Origin: Anopheles merus
Taxonomy: Eukaryota; Arthropoda; Insecta; Diptera; Culicidae
Assembly: GCF_017562075.2 (NCBI RefSeq)
Contig: NC_054082.1
Span: forward strand, 1,591,050 to 1,655,049
Direction: 5' to 3'
Length of the DNA stretch: 64,000 nt
Shown here in pieces: positions 48,840-61,500 of the stretch; the first letter of the stretch is position 1, and every line of letters begins with the position of its first letter. Made by a program: the position numbers and the translations under genes. The notes below the pieces were generated by a model. It had not been told where the DNA came from. It saw only the letters and a list, made by a program, of their open reading frames with translations, and did not search any database.

Positions 48840-50249
48840 CTAGATAAACTCTAGCCCCTCGTACTTGTACTCCGTGTTGATGCGCGTCTCCACCATCAGC
48901 TGCTCGCCTTCGACGGTGAACGCGCTGATGAAGCTGGACGTCTTGCCGTTCAGCTCTTCCGTCGACAGGGCAACGATAATTTCATCGTTGCTGGTGGGCA
49001 GAAACTTAAAGCTCGAGTACCCGTGCGTCGCCGGTACGTCGTTCCGTTTCAGCTCGATTGCGCGAATGTTTTGGAACGTTTCGTCGCTCGATATGAGGAA
49101 GTTGCATCCCATATGCTCGTCGCGCGTTTCGTTGTACCGCTCGCGGGAGCAGCGCCTGGGCAGGAAGAACCACCGTCGGTGCACCTCCGACCATGCACCG
49201 GACTCGTGAATCATGTACCCGGGCCACTCGATGCCGATCGCTTTCCGGATGGCTTTGTAATGGTTAATCCAGTTTAGGTGATACACCTGAAATGTTCAAG
49301 AATAACGTTGAACTTGCGTGGTACGATTCGTTGCACACGTTGCTCGCGCAATTACCTCTCCGTGTACCGTGACAGCCTTCACGTACATGGGATCGTGCGT
49401 TTCAAAGTCGCCGGCCGAGGTCGTCCACTCTTTGCCCATCGATCCAACGTACAGCACCTGATCCTTCACCGTGGCCCACTCCGATTTGAAGCCCTTGGAC
49501 GTACGGCCGTCGCCATCCATCAGCAGCACCCACGGAATCACCTTTTCGCCCTCAATCTCGTACACCAAACCCGTACGATCGTCAAACGTCAGCAGCTTGC
49601 CGTTGAACACCACCAGCTCGGACAGCTCCATTCCGCGGCCCTTAAGCGCAAAGCCCGACTGCAGTGCCTTCGCCTCGCCCTCGTCCCAGGACACCGTGAT
49701 CGAACGCTTGGACGGGATGAAGCTGAGATAGCCCTTGAGATAGTAGCTTCCCCACTGATTCTTCTTCAGCGCCGAGTTGGTGTCCAAATCCGCAATGATG
49801 CCCACCCGGAATGAGTAGATGCCACTGCTGACGATCGGGCTGGTCAGTGGATAGGTGTGGTTGTACACTATGGCGGAAGTGCGCAGAAAGCTGTTCGTCG
49901 GCGGTCCATCGCTCAGCAACGACGAAGGACTGGAGGAGATGTACAGCACCAGCAGCAGGAACGCGCACAGTGTCGCCAGCACCCAGGTGAAGTGTACCTG
50001 TAGCCGGATCGTCCTGTTGCCTATCCTGTACGACGGTGGTGAACGGAGCGCTTTCCGCCAATCTCGTAGATACATCCCGGTGTCGATGATGGTGGAGCCG
50101 GACGACTGCTTGGAAGAGGTCTTACCCGATCCCAAACTGGCGAACGGCAAGGACGATGAGGACGAGGACGGCGAGATGGAGCCGTTGAATTGCTTCATCT
50201 GATGGGGCGACGGCTTCGTTCGAGGAGGGCGAGTGTTCCGCCCGATCAA
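48840..50249 (-). CDS. CANT1: Soluble calcium-activated nucleotidase/apyrase (CANT1 family), 2 exons
   Basis: Exons 50249-49356 and 49286-48840 join (donor GTAATT, acceptor TTTCAG) to 446 codons plus stop. The N-terminus is a Ser-rich cytoplasmic tail followed by one membrane helix at about residues 86-105 (HFTWVLATLCAFLLLVLYI), so it is a type II Golgi/ER protein or is released by cleavage. The rest is the five-bladed propeller of the family: YSFRVGIIADLDTNSA, LKGRGMELSELVVFNGKLLTFDDRTG, EWATVKD..LYVGSMGKEW, HDPMYVK, NWINHYKAIRKAIGI..PGYMIHESGAWSE. This matches human CANT1 and the Cimex-type apyrase. It hydrolyses UDP/GDP/ADP with calcium, supporting glycosylation. Blood feeders have recruited this family as salivary apyrase, but the membrane anchor here points to the housekeeping form. 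Confidence 0.93.
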
Positions 50250-51093
50250 TAGCGGGCCGATTCAAGGCAAGGTAGCCCACCTCCCTCTGGGCCGCAGAAA
50301 CGTGTGCGGCAGCGATGGCGGCAGGGGCAGCAGGTACACACACGTTCGCGTACACGTCACAATGTCATCGCGCTTAGAATAATTAGACTAATATTTATCT
50401 ATCTCCCACGACAACACTGCGAGTGCTCCGCGACCAAAGTTTCTTGCGACAAACTTTCTACCTCGCGTGTTGACGTTTGCTAATCAGTTGTCAAACGAAA
50501 GTAAAAGTTCAGTTCGAAACTCGCTAAATTTTCCCAAATGTCCGAAAAGAGATAAAAAAGGAGCGTAAACTAATTGAAAGTGAAAAGAAATGAGTGTTTT
50601 TTGTGACTTGAGACTATAAAAGGCTGTCCCTCAAAAGAGATAGATTAATTTCAATTCATTTTAATGTAGATGCCCATGCAGCACAACAGGGTGATTCTGA
50701 AACTCTTTTTCACAGCCACTTTTCATACATGGAATAAGGGATACATGTGGAAAATTATAATTCAGGAAAGCAGAATTGAATGGAAAGGCTTTTTTCTCCA
50801 ACAGAATTCACTGTAACGATCAAAAAAGTTCCTTGCATTTTTATTATCACTGCCAAGTTCAAACGATGTAGAGAGTTTTTCCATCCAATGAAGTGTTTCT
50901 ATCAAACGATCTTCATTTAAAAGTGGAGAGGAGACGTACAAGAACTTTTTTTTTTTGATAATTTCAAGATTGATATCCACAACATGATATCGTGTTTGCT
51001 CCTTCCATAACCAAGGTTTAGGGAAATCGATTGTATACTCTAATGAAGGCCAGATCAACCTCCACGAAAACAAATTCCATTTACGGAAACGTA
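50250..51093. other. CANT1 upstream region and left flank of the tubulin palindrome
   Basis: 50250-50570 is likely CANT1 promoter/5' UTR. From about 50.64 kb to the palindrome edge the DNA is AT-rich. On the minus strand a 135-codon open frame (51169-50762, Trp/Lys/Phe-rich, no known domain seen) begins inside the palindrome and runs out of it. Its status is unknown and it is not annotated as a gene. Confidence 0.4.
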
Positions 51094-53978
51094 CTACGCT
51101 CCGCTTCGATTGCTTCAGACTGCGCCTACTCCAAATATGGACCGTGGTGAGATCACGTGTACCGAACACTGCACCATGATGATCTCATCCCCCATGCTCT
51201 CTGTCGCCCAGCAACGAGACAATCGTACCCGCGTTCCACTAATATCTGTGATATGTCATCATATTTGTATTACTCAAAGCATAACATTCAATAGTTTCTT
51301 GTACAGAAATAATTTATTCAATTATTTCCTCATTTTTGAGTGAAGGAAGAATTGCGAAGAATGTACAAAGACTATCTTCCATCTTCCTTCAAATGTTGTT
51401 GTTGCTGCTGTTGCTGTTGCTGCTACTGCTGCTGCTACTGGGAAAGTACTTTTGTTTAGTACTCCTCAGCGCCTTCGCCCTCACCCTCGCCGGAGTCCAT
51501 TCCGACCTCCTCGTAGTCCTTCTCGAGGGCGGCCAAATCTTCACGGGCCTCGGAGAACTCACCTTCCTCCATACCCTCTCCGACGTACCAGTGCACGAAG
51601 GCACGCTTGGCGTACATCAGATCGAACTTGTGGTCCAGACGGGCCCAGGCCTCGGCGATGGCCGTGGTGTTGGACAACATGCACACGGCACGCTGCACCT
51701 TGGCCAGATCGCCGCCCGGCACCACGGTCGGGGGCTGGTAGTTGATGCCGACCTTGAAGCCGGTCGGACACCAGTCCACGAACTGGATGGTGCGCTTCGT
51801 CTTGATGGTGGCGATGGCCGCGTTGACGTCCTTCGGCACCACATCACCACGGTACAGCATGCAGCAAGCCATGTACTTGCCGTGGCGAGGGTCGCACTTG
51901 ACCATCTGGTTCGCCGGCTCGAAGCAAGCGTTGGTGATCTCGGCCACCGACAGCTGCTCGTGGTACGCCTTCTCGGCCGAGATGACCGGGGCGTAGGTGA
52001 CCAGCGGGAAGTGGATACGCGGGTACGGCACCAAGTTGGTCTGGAACTCGGTCAGATCCACGTTGAGGGCACCGTCGAAGCGGAGCGACGCCGTGATGGA
52101 CGACACAATCTGGCCGATCAGTCGGTTGAGATTCGTGTAGGTCGGGCGCTCGATGTCCAGGTTGCGACGGCAGATGTCGTAGATGGCCTCGTTGTCGACC
52201 ATGAACGCGCAGTCGGAATGCTCCAGGGTGGTGTGGGTGGTCAGGATGGAGTTGTACGGCTCGACCACGGCCGTCGACACCTGCGGGGCCGGGTAGATGG
52301 CGAACTCGAGCTTCGACTTCTTGCCATAGTCCACCGACAGGCGCTCCATCAGCAGGGAGGTGAAACCGGATCCGGTACCGCCGCCGAACGAGTGGAAGAT
52401 CAGGAAGCCCTGCAGGCCCGTGCACTGATCGGCCAGCTTGCGGATGCGGTCCAGCACAACATCGACGATTTCCTTTCCGATCGTGTAGTGTCCGCGGGCG
52501 TAGTTGTTGGCGGCATCTTCCTTGCCGGTGATCAGCTGCTCCGGGTGGAACAGCTGGCGGTACGTGCCGGTGCGCACCTCATCGACGACGGTCGGCTCCA
52601 GATCGACGAACACGGCACGGGGCACGTGCTTGCCTGCGCCAGTCTCGGAGAAGAAGGTGTTGAACGAGTCATCACCGCCTCCGATCGTCTTGTCCGAGGG
52701 CATCTGACCGTCCGGTTGGATGCCATGCTCCAGACAGTACAGCTCCCAGCAGGCGTTTCCGATCTGGACACCGGCCTGTCCAACGTGTACGGAGATACAT
52801 TCACGCTGTGCAGAAGAGAGGAAAGGGGGGAAAAGGTGGCGAATTAGAACATTTCTTTTCATTTGAAGTTGCTGAGTCGGACTGTACTTTTGCCGGAAGG
52901 TATTGGTTTGTTCATCCCTCTCCTCAACATTATGGCCATCGAGCATGCCAACATGCAAAATTATTCAAAGGACTTTTCGCTATTGCCTCAAGTGATTAAA
53001 GATTCAAAGCCAGAAAAGGGGCTTATTTGTCTATTGCCCACTGAGGCGAACCACCAGGTTCCCACATTCACGATGACCTCGGAGACCCCGGCGACCCCGG
53101 CGACCTCTTTTCCATGCGCACTGGGACTCTGTCTGTGCTTCTCGCGAGAGTTGCTTTCTTTTTCCTACTGGAATCCAAGATGGCACCGCACTGCGGTATG
53201 CGGCCCCGATGGTGTGACTCATCGCCAGCAGGGGGCCACCATCCAGATCGATTTCGACCAACGCCCTTTTTTCTTCTACGATTTTTTTTACGTTTCAGTG
53301 CATTTTTGTCGCTTAATGCGCACCAAGAGGAGGTACGGGGGTTTCTACACTAACGGTAATTGAAGCAAATAAATGAAGGCATCGTGGCAAGTGCCGAAAA
53401 TAGCCGGCAAGCCAAAAAGCGGATGACGTGGAAGAAGCATCACCGCGAACGAAACGAGGTTATGTTCGATGATGCCCCGATTCTGCCGGAAGGGCACAAA
53501 TGGATTGACGGACATCATTTTGGTCCTCCCCCTTGCTTGTTTGACCCATTGCTGTACTCACCATGTTGACTAAATGCCTTGGTTAACACTTCACACAGAA
53601 AACTGGAATAACTTCACGTTTGTACGGGATTCCGCTTGGCGCAGCTGACAAGGACGCTTTCCAAACAGATTCGGTTTGAATGAAACAGCCGCTGCTTTTC
53701 AGTTTTATACAATCGACAGGAACGCTCTGGAAACTGGACCGACGCTCTCTTTGCTAACGGTCTTTTCTCGCACTTGCCAATAATCGCGTGGGTACAGTCC
53801 ATGGTTCGATACTTCTGGTGGATGAAGGCATCGCGGAAAGGGGGAAAACGGAGCAAATGGCCTATTTGAAGGCAATGGGAGTGTTGTTATTTGTGTGTTT
53901 GATCAGTTATGGATTGTTTTGAGGAGGTTTAAATTGAATAAAGGCAGGAATTGGGCATTTTTAGCCACATGTGCATCT
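51094..53978. repeat. Left arm of alpha-tubulin inverted repeat
   Basis: About 2.9 kb that reappears in reverse complement at 54411-57294. Paired coordinates sum to 108390 across the coding exon, with no insertion or deletion there. Only 1-2 base offsets occur in the intron and outer flank. Identity is near complete in exon 2, and scattered differences appear in the flanks. Confidence 0.93.
51456..53564 (-). CDS. Alpha-tubulin, copy 1 (2 coding exons)
   Basis: The first coding exon is only the ATG (53564-53562) followed at once by donor GTGAGT; exon 2 is 52805-51456, giving 450 residues. An intron right after the start codon is the classical alpha-tubulin arrangement. Features: MRECISVHVGQAGVQIGN, the acetylatable lysine 40 (SDKTIGGGDDSF region), the tubulin signature GGGTGSG, and the EEY end used for detyrosination. 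The tail GEGEGEGAEEY is that of the major insect alpha-1 type (fly alphaTub84B). The protein is identical to copy 2. Divergent from copy 2 with start codons 1261 bases apart. Forms the alpha/beta dimer of microtubules. Confidence 0.97.
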
Positions 53979-54410
53979 CGGCATGGAAGCGAGCGAAATG
54001 GAGAAAAAGCGAAGTGAGAGAGAGAACACAAGAGAATATTCTCATATTGAGAGATAGCTAGACATGATACCTCGAGAGAATGTTTCTCATCATCCTACAA
54101 TGTAAATTTTCTGTTCCTATTAGCTAGAAAGAATAATCAAAGAGCAATTTGCAAGAAACAAATAAAAAATACTAAGACAACAAGATAAAATAAAGATTTA
54201 TGAGGTAAATAATAAAAATGATCTCATTTTGTTTTATACAAAATAATCTTGTATAACTACTCAATAATTTCGTTATTCCATTTGCAACGTCTAACCACTG
54301 CTTAATGAAATGGAACGATGGTGTGAACACTTTTCTCTCAAACTTATTCCGCTATTGTCTTGCTCTCCTAAAAACAACGATTTCTCCCAATTTATCTTGC
54401 TCCTTTGCCT
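53979..54410. other. Centre of the tubulin palindrome / presumed shared promoter
   Basis: 432 bases, AT-rich, between the strongly matching arms. The two halves still resemble each other in reverse complement near the arm edges but not through the middle. It lies between divergent genes, so it probably contains promoter elements for both. No TATA box could be assigned with confidence. Confidence 0.5.
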
Positions 54411-57294
54411 AGATGCACATGTGGCTAAAAATGCCCAATTCCTGCCTTTATTCAATTTAAATCTCCTCAAAACTATCCTCAAATGATCAAACTCACAAAT
54501 AACAACACTCCCATTGCCTACGAATAGGCCATTTGCATCGTTTTCCCCCTTTCCACGATGCCTTCATCCCCCAGAAGTATCGAACCATGGACTGTACCCA
54601 CGCGATAATTGGCAAGTGCGAGAAAAGACCGTTAGCAAAGAGAGCGTCGGTCCAGTTTCCAGAGCGTTCCTGTCGATTGTATAAAACTGAAAAGCAGCGG
54701 CTGTTTCATTCAAACCGAATCTGTTTGGAAAGCGTCCTTGTCAGCTGCGCCAAGCGGAATCCCGTACAAACGTGAAGTTATTCCAGTTTTCTGTGTGAAG
54801 TGTTAACCAAGGCATTTAGTCAACATGGTGAGTACAGCAATGGGTCAAACAAGCAAGGGGGATTACCAGAACGATGTCCGTCAATCCATTTGTGCCCTTC
54901 CGGCAGAATCGGGGCATCATCGAACATAACCTCGTTTCGTTCGCGGTGATGCTTCTTCCACGTCATCCGCTTTTTGGCTTGCCGGCTATTTTCGGCACTT
55001 GCTACGATGCCTTCATTTATTTGCTTCAATTACCGTTAGTGTAAAAACCCCCGTACCTGCTCTTGGTGCGCATTAAGCGACAAAAATGCACTGAAACGTA
55101 AAAAAAATCGTAGAAGAAAAAAAGGGCGTTGGTCGAAATCGATCTGGATGGTGGCCCCCTGCTGGCGATGAGTCACACCATCGGGGCCGCATACCGCAGT
55201 GCGGTGCCATCTTGGATTCCAGTAGGAAAAAGAAAGCAACTCTCGCGAGAAGCACAGACAGAGTCCCAGTGCGCATGGAAAAGAGGTCGCCGGGGTCGCC
55301 GGGGTCTCCGAGGTCATCGTGAATGTGGGAACCTGGTGGTTCGCCTCAGTGGGCAATAGACAAATAAGCCCCTTTTCTGGCTTTGAATCTTTAATCACTT
55401 GAGGCAATAGCGAAAAGTCCTTTGAATAATTTTGCATGTTGGCATGCTCGATGGCCATAATGTTGAGGAGAGGGATGAACAAACCAATACCTTCCGGCAA
55501 AAGTACAGTCCGACTCAGCAACTTCAAATGAAAAGAAATGTTCTAATTCGCCACCTTTTCCCCCCTTTCCTCTCTTCTGCACAGCGTGAATGTATCTCCG
55601 TACACGTTGGACAGGCCGGTGTCCAGATCGGAAACGCCTGCTGGGAGCTGTACTGTCTGGAGCATGGCATCCAACCGGACGGTCAGATGCCCTCGGACAA
55701 GACGATCGGAGGCGGTGATGACTCGTTCAACACCTTCTTCTCCGAGACTGGCGCAGGCAAGCACGTGCCCCGTGCCGTGTTCGTCGATCTGGAGCCGACC
55801 GTCGTCGATGAGGTGCGCACCGGCACGTACCGCCAGCTGTTCCACCCGGAGCAGCTGATCACCGGCAAGGAAGATGCCGCCAACAACTACGCCCGCGGAC
55901 ACTACACGATCGGAAAGGAAATCGTCGATGTTGTGCTGGACCGCATCCGCAAGCTGGCCGATCAGTGCACGGGCCTGCAGGGCTTCCTGATCTTCCACTC
56001 GTTCGGCGGCGGTACCGGATCCGGTTTCACCTCCCTGCTGATGGAGCGCCTGTCGGTGGACTATGGCAAGAAGTCGAAGCTCGAGTTCGCCATCTACCCG
56101 GCCCCGCAGGTGTCGACGGCCGTGGTCGAGCCGTACAACTCCATCCTGACCACCCACACCACCCTGGAGCATTCCGACTGCGCGTTCATGGTCGACAACG
56201 AGGCCATCTACGACATCTGCCGTCGCAACCTGGACATCGAGCGCCCGACCTACACGAATCTCAACCGACTGATCGGCCAGATTGTGTCGTCCATCACGGC
56301 GTCGCTCCGCTTCGACGGTGCCCTCAACGTGGATCTGACCGAGTTCCAGACCAACTTGGTGCCGTACCCGCGTATCCACTTCCCGCTGGTCACCTACGCC
56401 CCGGTCATCTCGGCCGAGAAGGCGTACCACGAGCAGCTGTCGGTGGCCGAGATCACCAACGCTTGCTTCGAGCCGGCGAACCAGATGGTCAAGTGCGACC
56501 CTCGCCACGGCAAGTACATGGCTTGCTGCATGCTGTACCGTGGTGATGTGGTGCCGAAGGACGTCAACGCGGCCATCGCCACCATCAAGACGAAGCGCAC
56601 CATCCAGTTCGTGGACTGGTGTCCGACCGGCTTCAAGGTCGGCATCAACTACCAGCCCCCGACCGTGGTGCCGGGCGGCGATCTGGCCAAGGTGCAGCGT
56701 GCCGTGTGCATGTTGTCCAACACCACGGCCATCGCCGAGGCCTGGGCCCGTCTGGACCACAAGTTCGATCTGATGTACGCCAAGCGTGCCTTCGTGCACT
56801 GGTACGTCGGAGAGGGTATGGAGGAAGGTGAGTTCTCCGAGGCCCGTGAAGATTTGGCCGCCCTCGAGAAGGACTACGAGGAGGTCGGAATGGACTCCGG
56901 CGAGGGTGAGGGCGAAGGCGCTGAGGAGTACTAAACAAAAGTACTTTCCCAGCAGCAGTAGCAGCAGCAGCAAGAGCAACAGCAGCAACAACAACATTTG
57001 AAGGAAGATGGAAGATAGTCTTTGTACATTCTTCGCAATTCTTCCTTCACTCAAAAATGAGGAAATAATTGAATAAATTATTTCTGTACAAGAAACTAAA
57101 GAATGTTATGCTTTGAGTAATACAAATATGATGACATATCACAGATATTAGTGGAACGCGGGTACGACTGTCTCGTTGCTGGGCGACGGAGCATGGGGGA
57201 TGAGATCATCATAGTGCAGTGTTCGGTACACGTGATCTCACCACGGTCCATATTTGGAGTAGGCGCAGTCTGAAGCAATCGAAGCGGAGCGTAG
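54411..57294. repeat. Right arm of alpha-tubulin inverted repeat
   Basis: Reverse complement of 51094-53978. Differences seen by eye: one T in a homopolymer of the intron (6 T versus 7 T), single-base changes near the start-codon side, a CAA/CAG-type change in the 3' UTR repeat, and several changes near the outer end. None were seen within exon 2. Confidence 0.93.
54825..56934 (+). CDS. Alpha-tubulin, copy 2 (2 coding exons)
   Basis: ATG-only first exon 54825-54827 with donor GTGAGT, then exon 2 55585-56934; 450 residues, identical to copy 1. The 757-base intron is also nearly identical to that of copy 1. The stop codon is followed by a CAG/CAA-rich 3' UTR stretch present in both copies with small differences. 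GC-rich, strongly biased codons indicate high expression. Reads away from copy 1. Confidence 0.97.
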
Positions 57295-58591
57295 GACGGG
57301 TCCGTAAAAGGCAATTATTTACCGCCAACGTCATCCGCATGGCGTCTCGTGCATATTGAAGCATAAAATCGTAACCATTTAAGACAGCACGAAACAAATC
57401 TTTCAAAAGGAGGGGTGCCGCCAACGCACACTAACGGCAGCTTGAAAACACCATGCAGCCACTGGTAGGCGAAATTCATCACAAACTTGTTCCGAACGTC
57501 CCACGTCGATTCACTTCATACCCTGTATGACCATTTCTGCCAGCTAAAACGTCCCACGTCTCGCCATCTGGACGCTAAGAGCGACAAATTTATTTCAGCC
57601 CACCAAATTGCCTTGAATGGCTGAGTTGTGAAGTGAAGTGAATGATCAAATATGGTTTGGCTTGCTTTCGGAATGGAATATGGTATGACTTAATCAAGTT
57701 GCACTTTGAATGGAGTTGGTTTTTATTCGTACCACTTGCACATCACCACCACAGCATGGCCAATTGGCTGATTTTACTCTTACCTTAGTTCTCACCACTG
57801 CTAGCTTGTCTACATTGAAACTTCCGAATTCCTTCAAAACACTGACGACTGAACATCGCCGGAGCATAAATGCAGAGAAATAAATAGAACTGATCAAAAC
57901 TTTGCTCCCACTGCTGTCGTTTTTTTTTTCATTCTAATTTTCAACACGTGTAAGATGGGATCCGAACGTTTCAATTCAAAATGTGGAAGATGGAATATAG
58001 CTTATGCAGCAGCTTTAAAATACACGCATGAAAGATTGAAAACTATTTTACAGGGCAATATGTTGAGATCGCTTTTAACGCTTGGAGGTAAAAAACAAAC
58101 AAACAAAACAGGTCGCACGTTTATGTAATTAATTAAACGTTTCAACCGCTGTCCTGTGTGCTGCTGGACTACAAATCTATTTCTCTTTACGTCATAATTT
58201 TTCCGCGAGGGAATCGATGAAGGAGTAGGATGAGCTTGAGTATCGTCACTTACGAAGCAAGTATGTACAGAAATCGATCGATCGATAATTCTTATGAAAA
58301 AAGGAACATTCAAAGGAAAATGTTACAAATGTAGATTTCACACACATACACTGTGGTGTAAAATAAACATACACCAAGATTAAGCAAGAAAAACTGTACA
58401 ATCCAGGTTTAAGTTGGCCCTTATCACTTAACTCAAGGCACCTTCCTATTTCTATCTTTCGTTCCATAGAGCTGAAGAGCACGCTAACCTTGAGGAAATA
58501 ATTACAGCAAACTACTTTCCCTGCCCTTGTCGAAGAGCAAGGACAAACACACAAACTAAACGTAAATTTACTTACTACCTGGCTCAACTTC
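57295..58591. other. Right flank of the palindrome to the next gene
   Basis: 1.3 kb without supportable gene or repeat, AT-rich. The right part is presumably 3' UTR of the minus-strand gene that ends at 58592; no clean AATAAA was assigned. Confidence 0.4.
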
Positions 58592-61500
58592 TCACCCTTG
58601 ACTTGTGCGCTTCTTGCGCCGCAGGTGCTTCCGGTAGCCCTTCCCGTACCAGCCCGGTTTGACCTTGGGCCTATGCACAGCACCATTGGTTCCATTTTTA
58701 GTGACACTGGACGGTGACGCACTATCGCCCACTGCCGACTCCGACTCACACTTCGCTCGCTTGGTCACTCTAGCGTCCGCCTCCTTCGATCTTTCGTCTG
58801 CCAGCGGACGTCGTTTTTGTTCTTGCAAATCGGTTCGCTCAACGGTAGAAGAGGAGGAAATGGTCCCACCACCGTCACCGGCAGGGGCTTTCGATGTCGA
58901 TGCTAGGGACGCTGCTGCTTCCGGCATGTCTGGCTGATATTTTTCGCTTTCACCGTCAGAAAAATCACAACATTCGCAGACCACCGTCTTGCCGCGGCGG
59001 TATGATTTGACCGTGAACTCTGCCGGCTGCGGGGGATAGAATTGGCAGCTGTGTTGGGAATAGTTTTCGAAGCAAAATTTACACTCGATTTCCAGCGGTT
59101 GCTGTGGTTCCAGCTTCAAAGTCGAGCCACAGCCCCACAGGTTCACGTCCGGCGGCGGTGGATGAATAATGCTGTGCAGACCAGAGTAGGCGTAGTTCAC
59201 GTCGTACCATTGTGGCAAGGCGGCGTTCGCGGTGCTGGTCTGTTGTTGGTGTTGCTGGATCGCGGTCTTGTAGTACGTTAGGATACGTTTGTACTTTTCC
59301 TGTTGCGAAATAACTGGTTAGCAAAGAAAGAGAACGAAGAATACGATCAATTTGGGTATTGTTGTGAGTAATTATTGTGAGATGATTTAAATTATGATTT
59401 TGTTGTCGTTGCTACTGCTTTATCAAATGACCTTATACACTTCGTTTTTCCCGAATGCAAATAACTTTTTCCATTTATGGTATCAATGTTGTAGAAAATC
59501 GGCACGTACTGTACCGTATCAACGAACTTTTGCTGACAACGCTATCAAGAGGTGTTTTTGTTTGTTTTTGCACAACCCAGCACGCATTAATGATACATTT
59601 TATCGTTCAAAGTTACTTACTTGCAGCATTTGAGCTCGTCCCAATTGTTGTGGCGAATGGAGCCTGGAAATAGCCTACTGGGGCAGCTATCGTAAATAAC
59701 CGGCCAGCCGTGGTGGAAGTTGTCGCCGCTGTCGTTGTTACATGTTCGCTCGCCGCAGGCTTCGAGCACGTGGCCGTCTCTGACGATTCGTCATTCGACC
59801 GTTTCTTCTTCTTCTCTGGATGCTTAATGTTCAAAAACTCCGGCTTCCGGCGAATGCGGAAACTACGTGACCGTCCACCACCACCACAACTACTTTCACC
59901 CATTTCGTCACTTTCGTTTGCCCCATCCAGGGACCGGCTGGAGCGATTGCTTCTTCGCCGTTCCCGTGGTGACTGATCGATCGTAGTATCCGTATCGGAG
60001 TCCGTCTTTTCCGGTGTTGCGAGCTGCTTATGCAAACGCACGGACTCGAGACGCTTAGAGCGCCGCTTCTTCACTCGGCTCTCGTCATCGTCGTCCGTCT
60101 GTTCGTCTGACTCAAGTCGGAAGGATTTTGCGGGTGTGGTTGGAGTGGCAGTCGTTGAAGAGCAAGCAGACGTCGGCACGTTATCGGGTACAATTTGACT
60201 TTTCAGTGGGCTTGTCAGCAGCACTAAGTTGGTACCCATTCCGGTAGGGAAACCTAACAGGTTCGGGAATCTTGCCTGCGTGCTGATGAAGCTATTGTTC
60301 TTTAGCATGTACGCGGCCACACCGGTCGCGTTCGGTGTAAGGGCAGCTTGAAAAGGTATGAACGATGGAGTCATTCCCACGCCAGCGGTTGGTGTTGGTG
60401 GAACAATATGACCAGCACCGTTTGGTGCGGGGGTGACTTTGAGCGCATTACAGTGCATCGGTGCAGTGAGCAGCAATGCGGATGGCATCTGCATCGGTTT
60501 AGAGGCCGGCGTATGCACTGTTACTGGAGGTTGTGCAGAATTCTGCTCCTCCTGGTTAACCACATCAGTCTTATCGTTTTTGGGGACTTCATCTTCCGTT
60601 AGATCAATAACGGGTTCGGCTGTTTTGGCAGCCACTTGTGTCGGCAGTTGATATTTGATCGGCGCTATCAACTTCAGTGCTGGCGGATAAACTTCGGCGA
60701 ATCTTGGGGCTGCTTCGTACAGTTCTAACAGCGCACTATTGCTAAGCACAACTTTTACCATATTTTGCTGCGGTGTGGGCTTGAGCTGTGACGATTGCTG
60801 TGGGGCACACTCTGTACTCGTTGCTATACACTGCAGGGTTTCAGGATTGTTTCCTAGTACGAGAGAAACAATGTATGCCATTATATATTTAATTCACTCT
60901 TGTAATCCATGTCTAATGTGAACTTACTTTCTGTGGAAGGTTGAATTAAGGTGTCACATTTACTTGACATTGCAACATCCTTTGCACAAGCTGTACTTTG
61001 TTCAATGTGTTCCTGGATATCGTTTCTGTTACTTGGAAAATCTGCGGAAAACATTATGGTATGGATTAGAAAAAATATATATATGGGCGTTTTTGATGAT
61101 GTCTACTCACCTTTTGTAGAAGGTCCAGCAAAGTTGTCGGACTCAATTGACATCGAATCCTCCTTTCTATTCGTATCGTTCATCTGCTCGTTGGGATCGT
61201 CTTTTTCGTTCAGAGCATGTTCATCCAACGGCTGAGGGATGAAATTGGAAGATCTTTCGTCTTGATCCATGGGTAAAACATCGGTACTAATTTCAGGATG
61301 TTCTGATGGAAGTTCCTCTTCGGAAGTTCTTTTGTTAGCTGAGCCTTCTTCTGTATCATCCATTGCGCTGATCGTTTCAATCTGATCATTGTTTTGTGTT
61401 GTTCCAGCTTGATCTAGCTCTGGATCACTGGCAGTCAGATCGATATGCTCTGGATAAAACTCACTTTTCAAAGGAGAACATGCATTCCTCGTGACCAGTC

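Noticed and set aside
51336..52847. 503-codon frame antisense to alpha-tubulin copy 1 (and the same at 55543-57054)
   Set aside because: It mirrors the GC-biased codons of tubulin. Its poly-Leu part is the antisense of the CAG/CAA 3' UTR repeat, and there is no independent sign of a gene.
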